From: Pseudomonas sp. HMWF032 | GTDB taxonomy: Bacteria; Pseudomonadota; Gammaproteobacteria; Pseudomonadales; Pseudomonadaceae | Assembly (NCBI RefSeq): GCF_003060885.1 | Contig: NZ_QAIG01000013.1 | Location: 172,989-236,988 of the forward strand | Direction: 5' to 3' | DNA: 64,000 nucleotides | Shown: one piece after another, positions 24,562-33,065 of the stretch | How positions within the stretch are numbered: the first letter of the stretch is position 1 | How the letters are laid out: every line of letters begins with the position of its first letter | Notes under the pieces: generated by a model | Told to the model about the DNA's origin: nothing | Seen by the model: only the letters and a program-made list of their open reading frames with translations | Database searches by the model: none | Translations under genes and position numbers: made by a program

Positions 24562-25788
24562 CTAACATCTCGCCCGGACTCGCCACCAAAACAGCACAAG
24601 CAGAACAGCAAATGCAGCAAAATTCACGCCACCATAAAAAATACCCAACATAGGCAATGACAGGTTTTCAGTGAAAACCGCAGCCAGCGACAGCAGCAAA
24701 AGCAGTGCCGTACCGTGATAAATTAAATTTGTTACAGGCACACGCATTGCTAAAAAAGCCAACTGCAGTGGAGCTGACAACGCAATGGCAACAACCCCAA
24801 ACCCCATAAAACTCAACGCATTAGCGCCAGCGAAATAAGCATCGCCATACAGTAAAACCAACAAGTTTCCACCGAACAGCAAGACAACTAACAGATACGC
24901 AACCGCCGGCAACGCAAAAACCACCCCCCAACGCACCACATAAGCGACAAACCCCTTATCCGCATACTGCGCATAACGCCGCATAAATTGCGGCCGCAAA
25001 TAATTGGTAGCCCCCACAAGTAACGGATTGACCAGGTTAGTCAATGCCATACATGCCGCAAAACCACCGACCTGAGCCAACCCACCACCCAGCAAGGCTA
25101 GCCAGGGGTAGAGTTGAAGACTGGCGACATGACAACCTCCGCCCAGCACCAGCCAACGCCCATAGCGCGCAAATGACTGCGCACGCTGCCAACTATCAGC
25201 CCAAGAGTGCCAGCCCCAAAAAACACGCTCTTGGTATACACCCCAAAACGTTGGCAACAATGAAGCACAGGCGATAACAGCAAATGCAGTGACTGCGGAC
25301 AATGCCTCAAAAAGAATCAGCGCCGAGACTAACCCGAACTGAATGGCAGATGAAAGCAAATCAAATCTAAATGAGCGCGCCAACTTATCGGCGACATATA
25401 AGTGACGCCTAAAGAACTCTCTATAAACAAGCCCTATCAAAGCAAACGGCAACACTAAACCAAGCACCGACAGGCTGTAGAGACCGACGCACAGTCCAAT
25501 CCAGAAAAACGCTACAACAACAGACACTAACGCCAAGTTACTCAGCATTGCCGCACTAAAATACAAGCGACGCCCCTCGCCCTCCTGAGACTGGAAGTAG
25601 GTGTAGGGTGTAGCCACGAGCGTGTCGCCCAGAGAAATCGCCAAAAAACAAAATGAAAAACCCAGCGCAAAAACACCCAACTCCTCCTGCCCTGCCCAAT
25701 ACCCCAATGCCATGACAGTGGCAAAATTAACCAGACTTTGCAGCGCCTGCCCCAGTAAAACCCAAACCCCACCCCCTAACTTTTCCAT
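24562..25788 (-). CDS. Polysaccharide flippase (Wzx/MATE-like)
   Basis: A 408-residue membrane protein with about eleven helices and the small charged loops of Wzx/RfbX flippases (start GGGVWVLLGQALQSLVNFAT). It would move the lipid-linked unit across the inner membrane. The gene is AT-richer than its neighbours and the 156-base gap downstream (24406-24561) is AT-rich and without a gene; both suggest separate acquisition. It is the first gene of the leftward cluster. Confidence 0.82.
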   Translation of the reverse strand: MEKLGGGVWVLLGQALQSLVNFATVMALGYWAGQEELGVFALGFSFCFLAISLGDTLVATPYTYFQSQEGEGRRLYFSAAMLSNLALVSVVVAFFWIGLCVGLYSLSVLGLVLPFALIGLVYREFFRRHLYVADKLARSFRFDLLSSAIQFGLVSALILFEALSAVTAFAVIACASLLPTFWGVYQERVFWGWHSWADSWQRAQSFARYGRWLVLGGGCHVASLQLYPWLALLGGGLAQVGGFAACMALTNLVNPLLVGATNYLRPQFMRRYAQYADKGFVAYVVRWGVVFALPAVAYLLVVLLFGGNLLVLLYGDAYFAGANALSFMGFGVVAIALSAPLQLAFLAMRVPVTNLIYHGTALLLLLSLAAVFTENLSLPMLGIFYGGVNFAAFAVLLVLFWWRVRARC

Positions 25789-26125
25789 TCAGCCGCCTAT
25801 CCATTATTGAAAACGCACATCACACAGGCCGACTTGACGCCCCACAAAAGTGCAGAAAGAAAAAAGCGAACAACCATGACGCACTTAACGACTACGGCAA
25901 CACACATGGTTGACAGTCCAATCCATAAACCTATCATCTTGCCCACAAGGCATGCACACTACATTGCAGCAGCGAAAGTTATATTAATGATCAGGAACAG
26001 TATAAGAATGCGAATGGAGCGCACCGAATTAAGCAACCACGCGCCTGACACTCAAAGATAGAATTTCGCTCGATACCATCAGCTCAGCCGACACACCCTG
26101 CCGAACCACACAACAGGCGCTGCCT
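25789..26125. other. Divergent intergenic region between the exopolysaccharide cluster and rml
   Basis: About 337 AT-rich bases without a convincing gene. An 84-codon frame (25807-26061) has poor composition and no ribosome site. Promoters for both divergent operons are expected here. I found no clear consensus pair and no JUMPstart/ops element. Confidence 0.5.
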
Positions 26126-27193
26126 ATGCACATCCTTATCACCGGCGGCGCCGGCTTTATCGGATCAGCACTGATTCGTCACCTGCTGAGCAACACTGCG
26201 CATCAGGTACTCAACCTCGACAAGCTGACCTATGCCGGCAATCTCGAGTCGCTGGCCAGTGTTGCTGATCATCCACGCTATCGCTTCGTGCAGGCGGATA
26301 TTGCCGACAGCACAGCTGTAAGCCAGGCGCTGGCCGAGTTTCAGCCGGACGCGATCATGCATCTTGCGGCGGAATCACATGTCGACCGCTCCATCGACGG
26401 CCCAGCGGCGTTTATCCAGACCAATATCGTCGGCACCTATGCATTGCTCGAAGCCACGCGCCATTATTGGATGCTGCTGGACCCGGCGCGCAGGGCAGCG
26501 TTTCGCTTTCACCATATTTCCACTGACGAGGTGTATGGCGACCTGCACGGCGTAGATGATCTGTTCACCGAGACCACGCCTTACGCCCCCAGCTCGCCCT
26601 ACTCGGCGAGCAAGGCCGCATCGGATCATCTGGTGCGCGCCTGGCAGCGCACCTATGGCCTGCCGGTGCTGATCAGCAACTGCTCGAACAATTACGGCCC
26701 TTACCACTTCCCGGAAAAGCTGATCCCGCTGGTGATCCTCAATGCTCTGGATGGCAAGCCGTTACCGATATACGGCAATGGCCAGCAAGTGCGTGACTGG
26801 TTGTATGTGGAAGACCATGCCCGCGCACTGTTAAAGGTGGTGAGCGAAGGTAAGGTCGGCGAAACCTACAATATCGGCGGGCACAACGAGCAAAAGAACC
26901 TGCATGTAGTGGAAAGCATCTGCGTGCTGCTGGACGAGTTGGCCCCACGCCAGAACGGCTCATATAAAGAGCAGATCAGTTTCGTCAGCGACCGCCCAGG
27001 CCATGACCTGCGCTACGCCATCGATGCCAGCAAGATCGAACGTGAGCTCGGCTGGAAACCCGCCGAGACCTTCACCAGCGGCCTGCGCAAAACCGTGCTT
27101 TGGTATCTGAACAACCTCGACTGGTGTCGGCGCGTGCAGGATGGCAGCTACCAACGCGAACGCCTCGGCGCCCCCCAAGGAGCAGCACAATGA
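26126..27193 (+). CDS. rmlB: dTDP-glucose 4,6-dehydratase
   Basis: A 355-residue SDR catalysing the second step of dTDP-L-rhamnose synthesis. Motifs are ILITGGAGFIGSALIRHL at the start, ISTDEVYGDL (T-D-E triad), Y-x3-K in YSASKAASDHL, NCSNNYGPYHFPEKLIPL and FVSDRPGHDLRYAID. Length and motifs match RmlB. First of the operon; the stop overlaps rmlA as ATGA. Confidence 0.97.
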   Translation: MHILITGGAGFIGSALIRHLLSNTAHQVLNLDKLTYAGNLESLASVADHPRYRFVQADIADSTAVSQALAEFQPDAIMHLAAESHVDRSIDGPAAFIQTNIVGTYALLEATRHYWMLLDPARRAAFRFHHISTDEVYGDLHGVDDLFTETTPYAPSSPYSASKAASDHLVRAWQRTYGLPVLISNCSNNYGPYHFPEKLIPLVILNALDGKPLPIYGNGQQVRDWLYVEDHARALLKVVSEGKVGETYNIGGHNEQKNLHVVESICVLLDELAPRQNGSYKEQISFVSDRPGHDLRYAIDASKIERELGWKPAETFTSGLRKTVLWYLNNLDWCRRVQDGSYQRERLGAPQGAAQ

Positions 27194-28056
27194 AAGGCAT
27201 CATTCTGGCAGGCGGCTCCGGCAGCCGCCTGCACCCGATCACCCTCGGCGTGTCCAAACAGCTGCTGCCGATCTACGACAAGCCGATGATCTACTACCCG
27301 ATCTCCGTACTGATGCTCGCCGGCATTCGTGAAGTCCTGATCATCTCAACGCCACAGGACCTGCCGAATTTCCGCAAAATGCTTGGTGACGGGCAGCAGT
27401 TCGGCCTGCACTTCGAGTATGCCGAACAACCCTCACCCGACGGCCTCGCCCAAGCCTTTGTATTGGGCGAACACTTCATTGGTGGCGACTCGGTCTGCCT
27501 GATCCTCGGCGATAACATTTTTCACGGCCAACACTTCACCGAGAAACTTCTGCGTGCTGCAGCCGAGCCCTCGGGTGCTACCGTATTTGGCTATTGGGTC
27601 AATGACCCGCAGCGCTTTGGCGTGGTTGAGTTCGACGCCCAGGGCAAGGCCATTTCCATCGAGGAAAAGCCCACCGCCCCTAAATCCAGCTATGCGGTGA
27701 CCGGCCTGTACTTCTACGACAACGATGTGGTCGAAATCGCCAAGGCGGTCAAACCTTCGGCGCGCGGCGAGCTGGAAATCACCGATGTCAACAATGCCTA
27801 CCTGCAGCGCGGCGACCTACGTGTAGAGCGTTTCGGCCGTGGTTTTGCCTGGCTCGATACTGGCACCCACGACAGCCTGCTGGATGCCTCGCAATACGTG
27901 CAGACCATCGAACACCGTCAAGGCTTGAAAGTCGCCTGCCTGGAAGAAATCGCCTACCAGCAGGGCTGGATCAATCGCCAGCAACTGCTGGCCCAGGCCA
28001 AAGCCTTTGGCAAAACCGGCTACGGCCACTACCTGTTCAAGCTGGCCGAGGATTGA
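27190..28056 (+). CDS. rmlA: Glucose-1-phosphate thymidylyltransferase
   Basis: A 288-residue enzyme making dTDP-glucose, the first step of the pathway. The start MKGIILAGGSGSRLHP includes the nucleotidyltransferase loop, followed by KQLLPIYDKPMIYYP, LILGDNIFHG and EEKPTAPKSSYAVTG. ATG 27190 overlaps the rmlB stop; the longer frame into rmlB is rejected. RmlA is normally inhibited by dTDP-rhamnose. Confidence 0.97.
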   Translation: MKGIILAGGSGSRLHPITLGVSKQLLPIYDKPMIYYPISVLMLAGIREVLIISTPQDLPNFRKMLGDGQQFGLHFEYAEQPSPDGLAQAFVLGEHFIGGDSVCLILGDNIFHGQHFTEKLLRAAAEPSGATVFGYWVNDPQRFGVVEFDAQGKAISIEEKPTAPKSSYAVTGLYFYDNDVVEIAKAVKPSARGELEITDVNNAYLQRGDLRVERFGRGFAWLDTGTHDSLLDASQYVQTIEHRQGLKVACLEEIAYQQGWINRQQLLAQAKAFGKTGYGHYLFKLAED

Positions 28057-28058
28057 CC

Positions 28059-28604
28059 ATGCAAGCTCTTAGCACCGAAATACCCGGCGTGATCATTCTC
28101 GAGCCCAAGGTATTCGGCGATCAGCGCGGCTTTTTCTTCGAGAGCTTCAACGCTCGCAGCTTTGCCGAAGCCACCGGCCTGCAGCGCGAGTTTGTCCAGG
28201 ACAACCACTCACGCTCGCAACGCGGCGTATTGCGCGGCCTGCATTACCAGGTGCAGCAAGCGCAGGGCAAACTGGTGCGCGTCACCGCCGGTGAAGTTTA
28301 TGACGTAGCCGTGGATCTACGGCGCAGCTCACCCACCTTCGGCAAATGGGTGAGCACCCTACTGTCCGCCGAAAACAGGCGGCAACTGTGGGTGCCGGAA
28401 GGTTTTGCCCATGGTTTTGTAGTGCTCAGCGAGTTCGCCGAGTTTCTCTACAAGACCACTGACTACTACGCCCCCGAACATGAACGCTGCATTCGCTGGG
28501 ATGATCCGACGCTGGCCATCGACTGGCCACTGGAAAATGCGCCGCAACTGTCGACCAAGGACCAGGCTGGCCTCAGCTTCATCGATGCGCAGGTCTTCCC
28601 GTGA
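28059..28604 (+). CDS. rmlC: dTDP-4-dehydrorhamnose 3,5-epimerase
   Basis: A 181-residue cupin epimerase for the third step. It has FVQDNHSRSQRGVLRGLHYQ with the catalytic His, LVRVTAGEVYDVAVDLR and WVPEGFAHGFVVLSE. ATG 28059, two bases after the rmlA stop, gives the length usual for Pseudomonas RmlC. The stop overlaps rmlD as GTGA. Confidence 0.96.
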   Translation: MQALSTEIPGVIILEPKVFGDQRGFFFESFNARSFAEATGLQREFVQDNHSRSQRGVLRGLHYQVQQAQGKLVRVTAGEVYDVAVDLRRSSPTFGKWVSTLLSAENRRQLWVPEGFAHGFVVLSEFAEFLYKTTDYYAPEHERCIRWDDPTLAIDWPLENAPQLSTKDQAGLSFIDAQVFP

Positions 28605-29467
28605 GAATTCTCCTGCTCGGCCGGCATGGCCAGGTCAGTCAGGAACTACAGCGCACCCTGCAAGGCGCAGGCTCACTGACGGTACTGGGCCACGAGCAGC
28701 TGGACCTGTCTCAACCCGAGCTGATTCGCCAGCAGGTTCAGTGCCTGCACCCCGAGTTGATCATCAATGCCGCCGCACACACCGCCGTGGATCAGGCCGA
28801 GAGCGAGCCGGAGCTGGCCTTCGCGATCAACGCAACAGCGCCCGGCATCCTCGCCGAGGCTGCCGCCGAGCTTGGTGCTCCGCTGATCCATTACTCCACT
28901 GATTATGTGTTCGATGGCAACCACGCCGTGCCTTACCGCGAAAGCGACGCCACCAATCCGCTCAGTGTTTATGGCCGCAGCAAACGGGCTGGCGAGCAGG
29001 CGATTCAGGCCGTGAACGGCATGCACCTGATTCTGCGCACCAGCTGGGTCTATTCGCAGCACGGCAAAAACTTCCTGCTGACCATGCAACGCCTGCTGCA
29101 GGAGCGCGAAAGTCTTTCGGTGGTGGACGACCAGATCGGCGCACCAACCTGGGCAGGCACTATCGCTCAAGCCACGGCGCTGCTGATCGAACAGTGGCGC
29201 AGCGGCCAGGCCGGCCCGTGGGGCGTGTATCACCTGACCGCGCAGGGCGAAACCAGCTGGTTCGGCTTTGCCAGTGCCATTGCCGCACACCTGCGCAGCC
29301 AGGGCAAAAAAGTGGCCACACTGCAGTCCATTCCCAGCAGCGCCTACCCAACCCCGGCGCAGCGCCCGCTTAATTCGCGCCTGGACTGCAACCGCCTGCA
29401 GCAGGACTGGCACGTTCAACTGCCAACCTGGCAAGCCGCGCTGGAGCAATGTCTAGCTCGTAGTTAA
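28601..29467 (+). CDS. rmlD: dTDP-4-dehydrorhamnose reductase
   Basis: A 288-residue NADPH-dependent SDR making dTDP-L-rhamnose. It has the start LLLGRHGQVSQEL, NAAAHTAVDQAE, YSTDYVFDG and Y-x3-K in YGRSKRAGE. It starts with GTG overlapping the rmlC stop. The stop TAA at 29465-29467 overlaps the stop of the convergent chemoreceptor gene. The first glycine-rich motif reads GRHGQVG-like with serine instead of the last glycine. Confidence 0.95.
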   Translation: MRILLLGRHGQVSQELQRTLQGAGSLTVLGHEQLDLSQPELIRQQVQCLHPELIINAAAHTAVDQAESEPELAFAINATAPGILAEAAAELGAPLIHYSTDYVFDGNHAVPYRESDATNPLSVYGRSKRAGEQAIQAVNGMHLILRTSWVYSQHGKNFLLTMQRLLQERESLSVVDDQIGAPTWAGTIAQATALLIEQWRSGQAGPWGVYHLTAQGETSWFGFASAIAAHLRSQGKKVATLQSIPSSAYPTPAQRPLNSRLDCNRLQQDWHVQLPTWQAALEQCLARS

Positions 29468-31089
29468 GCCCTGAAGCGCTGAATCTGCTGCTGTAACCCG
29501 GTGGCTAGCTGCGCCAGATCGCGACTGGCAATCGAGCTCTGCTCAGCGCCGTTGACCACCTCGCCGATGCTGTCGTTAAGACTGCTGATGTTCTGGCTGA
29601 TCTCATTGGCCACCGCCGTCTGCTCTTCGGTAGCGGCGGAAATCTGCACGTTGCCGTCGGCGATACCTTCGATGGCATGGGCAATATGATTGAGCACTTC
29701 ACCCGCTTCACGGGCATGACTGACGCTGTTCTGCGCCTGCTCGCGCGAGAGCTGCATGGCACTCACCGCACTGCGCGCGCCGCCTTGCAGGGCATCGATC
29801 ATGCTGCGGATCGACTCGGTGGCTTTCTGCGTATTGCTGGCCAGGCTGCGCACCTCATCGGCCACCACGGCAAAGCCACGCCCCGCCTCACCGGCGCGTG
29901 CGGCCTCGATCGCCGCATTGAGCGCCAGCAGGTTGGTCTGCTCGGCAATACTCTGGATCACCCCAAGCACCTTGCTGATTTCATCGCTCTGGCTGTGCAG
30001 GGTGTCGATCACCTCACCGGCTTTTTCCACCGAGGTCGACAGCCCCTGAATCGATGTGAGGTTGGACTGCACCAACTCGCTGCCCTGGCGCGCTTCCTTG
30101 TTTGCGTCCGCCGCATTCGTGGCGGTGGACTGCGCATTGCGTGCCACCTCCTGCACCGCCACGCTCATCTGATGCACGGCGGTGGCGACCATATTGGTCT
30201 GGTCACCCTGCGCCGTGGCGGCATGGCTGACCTGGGCACTGATCGCACTCATTTCCTCGGAAGCGGCGGCCAGCTGAATGGCTGTATCGGTCAAATGCCT
30301 GATCAGAGCCTGCTGATGCTCCAGCAGCTTATTGAACGCCCGCGCGGTATCGGAGACCTCATCACGCCCGTGCGTGTCTGCCCGCAAGGTCAGGTTGGAT
30401 GACTGTTGCACTTCGCTGATCACACCACGCAAACCGGACAGCGGGCGAATGATCGACAGACTGATCAGCAAGGCGGCCACCAGCACCAGAATCAATGCCA
30501 CCGCACCAATCAGCAGAAAGACATCGCGCATGGAGTGGTACTGCTCAGTGGTCAGTGTATTGAGCCTCTCGCCCTCGCTCAGCTGCAGGCTGATCAGCCC
30601 CTCCAGCTCTCCACCCAAAGGGTCAAAGGTGTCGTACAAGGTCCGATTGAAGACCTCGGCCTCGGCAGCCCGCAACTGACCCGAATCGACCTGGGCCAGA
30701 TACTGATCGGCCAGTTGCTGAACCTGCAGCAACAGCGGCTTGGTCCGCTCGACCCGGCGACTCTCATCGGCTGTCAATCGAGTCGCTATGTATTGCGCCC
30801 AGGCCTGGTCACCACGGCTGCGCGCCTCACTGAAGGCCTTACGCAACGCCGATTGGTCAAACACACCTGAGCGGTACTTATGCAACGCATCCACCATCGC
30901 CACGGCGTAGGCATCGGACACCACCTTGAGCTGACTGATCGGCCGCATGCGATCAACAAACAGCTCATCAAAGCTGTCATTGAGCTTGCTGGCGTTGGAC
31001 AACGCCATGCCGATGACCACAATCAGCACCAGCAGTGGTACCACTGCCAGCATCAACAAACGCGCCCGAACCGTAAATTGAGCCAGCAT
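29464..31089 (-). CDS. Methyl-accepting chemotaxis protein
   Basis: A 541-residue chemoreceptor. Start at 31089 (MLAQFTVRARLLML) with GGAGATAT upstream; the longer frame lacks support. It has TM1 (about 11-31), a periplasmic four-helix-bundle sensor (about 35-190), TM2 (about 192-213), a HAMP domain, and a signalling domain with the hairpin tip EQTNLLALNAAIEAARAGE. No C-terminal methyltransferase-binding pentapeptide is seen. It faces dctB divergently, so a C4-dicarboxylate or related ligand is a possible but unproven guess. Confidence 0.92.
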   Translation of the reverse strand: MLAQFTVRARLLMLAVVPLLVLIVVIGMALSNASKLNDSFDELFVDRMRPISQLKVVSDAYAVAMVDALHKYRSGVFDQSALRKAFSEARSRGDQAWAQYIATRLTADESRRVERTKPLLLQVQQLADQYLAQVDSGQLRAAEAEVFNRTLYDTFDPLGGELEGLISLQLSEGERLNTLTTEQYHSMRDVFLLIGAVALILVLVAALLISLSIIRPLSGLRGVISEVQQSSNLTLRADTHGRDEVSDTARAFNKLLEHQQALIRHLTDTAIQLAAASEEMSAISAQVSHAATAQGDQTNMVATAVHQMSVAVQEVARNAQSTATNAADANKEARQGSELVQSNLTSIQGLSTSVEKAGEVIDTLHSQSDEISKVLGVIQSIAEQTNLLALNAAIEAARAGEAGRGFAVVADEVRSLASNTQKATESIRSMIDALQGGARSAVSAMQLSREQAQNSVSHAREAGEVLNHIAHAIEGIADGNVQISAATEEQTAVANEISQNISSLNDSIGEVVNGAEQSSIASRDLAQLATGLQQQIQRFRA

Positions 31090-31250
31090 CAGGATATCTC
31101 CAGAAACTAAAGCGCAGCCGTTCATGCCGGGCGCAGCACAGTGGCACCAATACTCCAGAGCGATGCCGGACACAGTGAGTATTGACCATATCGGCAAGCT
31201 TGCCCGCTTATTGCATAACAGCCACCCGAGACTCCACATCGAGTAACCAC

Positions 31251-33065
31251 ATGCCCACCGCTCACCCGCACCCCAGCCGTCCGCGCTGGCGCAGCCTGGC
31301 CGCCCTGGCGCTGCTGCTGACACCTCTGCTGTGGCCTGTGCAGCAACTGGCCGAGCGTTACTACAGCGGCGTACTGGTCGAACAGAATCGCCAGACCCTC
31401 GACCTGTATGTGGCCAATCTACTCGGCACACTGCGTCGCTATGAAGTGCTACCGCCAATTCTTGGCGACTTACCCGCCCTGCGCATGGCCCTGCAACAGC
31501 CCGATCAGCAGAGCGCCCGTGACAGCGCCAACCGCCTGCTGGATCAAGTCAGCGCACAAACCGGCGCCGACGTGATCTACCTGATGGACCCCAACGGCAA
31601 GACCCTGGCCGCCTCCAACTGGAAGCAGACCGACTCCTTCGTCGACCGCAACTTTGCCTTCCGCCCCTACTTCCGCGAGGCCATCGCTGGCCGCCAGGGG
31701 CGCTTCTTCGGCCTCGGCACGACGTCAGGCAAACGCGGCTACTATTTCGCCGCAGCCGTACGCGATGGCGAGCGCAACCTCGGCGCACTGGTGGTCAAAG
31801 TCGATTTCGACCACACCGAAACCCTCTGGGGTAATACCCCGGAACAACTGCTGGTAACCGATGCCAATGGCGTGGTGATTCTCACGTCCAACAGCCAGTG
31901 GCGGTTTACCGCCAGCCGCCCGCTGGACGCCGCAGAGCGCGCCGCAATAGCCGCTAACCTGCCCTACCCGACCCAGGCGCCGCCGCCGATCAAGCTGGAC
32001 GCGCGAAACTGGATCCGCCAGGATCGCGAACTCAAGGAAACCGGCTGGACCGTCAGCATCCTCGCCCCACGCAGCCTGCTCGACCGCCCGGTGCGCACCG
32101 CTCTGGTTGCGGCTGGCGGCATCCTGTTATTGCTGATGCTGCTGCTTGGCCTGCTGATGCAACGTCGCCGCCACTACCTGGAGCGCATTGCCCTTGATAG
32201 CCAGGCGCGCCAGCAGTTGGAACAGCGCGTACTGGAGCGCACCCTGGACCTGGAGCGGCTCAACAGCCGGCTGAAACAGGAAGTGCTGGAGCGTGAACAG
32301 GCCCAGCAGGAACTGGTTCAAGCACAAGATGAACTGGTGCAAGCCAGCAAACTCTCGGCCCTCGGCACCATGAGCGCGAGCATCAGCCATGAACTCAACC
32401 AGCCGCTGGCGGCCATCCGCAGCTACGCCGACAACGCCGGCGTGCTGCTCGACCACCAGCGCAGCGACGATGCCCGCGCCAACCTCAAGCTGATCAGCCA
32501 ACTCACCGAACGCATGGCCTCGATCATCGCCCACCTGCGCGCCTTTGCTCGCCGCGACCGCCACGCCCCGGAAAGCGTGGCCTTGCAGCCCGCCATCGAT
32601 GATGCCTTGGCACTGCTGGCCAAGCGCCGGCAGGCCATGCAAGTTGAACTGATCCGCGACCTGCCGGACGCCACGCTATGGGTGCAGGCCGGGGAAACCC
32701 GCTTGCGCCAGGTGCTTGGCAACCTGCTGGCCAATGCCCTCGACGCCCTGAGTGAAGTACCACAACCGCGCCGCCTGTGGCTGAGCGCGGAAGTCACCGC
32801 CAGCGGGATTGACCTGCACCTACGCGACAATGGCCCCGGTTTCAGCCAGGAAGCCCTGCAGCGCGCCCGCGAACCCTTCTTTACCACCAAGACCAGCGCC
32901 CAGGGCCTCGGCCTCGGCCTGGCCATTTGCGATACCCTGATGCGCGCCCTGGGCGGCGAACTGCTGCTGGCCAACCATGCCAACGGTGGCGCCCAGTTGA
33001 CCCTGCGCCTGCGCGCAGCGGATCAGGGCATCAAAACCCAGTCCCAAGAGGATTTTGTCGTATGA
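31251..33065 (+). CDS. dctB: C4-dicarboxylate sensor histidine kinase
   Basis: A 604-residue sensor kinase. It has an N-terminal membrane helix (about 15-35), a periplasmic double-PDC sensor (about 40-280), TM2 (VAAGGILLLLMLLLGLLM), a coiled coil, then HisKA with phospho-acceptor H380 in ASISHELNQPLAAI, and HATPase_c motifs LRQVLGNLLANALDAL, LRDNGPGFS and GLGLGLAICD. ATG 31251 is chosen over the upstream frame. It phosphorylates DctD; ATGA overlap couples the two. Confidence 0.95.
   Translation: MPTAHPHPSRPRWRSLAALALLLTPLLWPVQQLAERYYSGVLVEQNRQTLDLYVANLLGTLRRYEVLPPILGDLPALRMALQQPDQQSARDSANRLLDQVSAQTGADVIYLMDPNGKTLAASNWKQTDSFVDRNFAFRPYFREAIAGRQGRFFGLGTTSGKRGYYFAAAVRDGERNLGALVVKVDFDHTETLWGNTPEQLLVTDANGVVILTSNSQWRFTASRPLDAAERAAIAANLPYPTQAPPPIKLDARNWIRQDRELKETGWTVSILAPRSLLDRPVRTALVAAGGILLLLMLLLGLLMQRRRHYLERIALDSQARQQLEQRVLERTLDLERLNSRLKQEVLEREQAQQELVQAQDELVQASKLSALGTMSASISHELNQPLAAIRSYADNAGVLLDHQRSDDARANLKLISQLTERMASIIAHLRAFARRDRHAPESVALQPAIDDALALLAKRRQAMQVELIRDLPDATLWVQAGETRLRQVLGNLLANALDALSEVPQPRRLWLSAEVTASGIDLHLRDNGPGFSQEALQRAREPFFTTKTSAQGLGLGLAICDTLMRALGGELLLANHANGGAQLTLRLRAADQGIKTQSQEDFVV

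Noticed and set aside
25807..26061. 84-codon frame in the divergent region
   Set aside because: Odd composition, no ribosome site, probably regulatory DNA.
31090..31458. N-terminal extension of the chemoreceptor
   Set aside because: The real start at 31089 has a good ribosome site and begins the first membrane helix.
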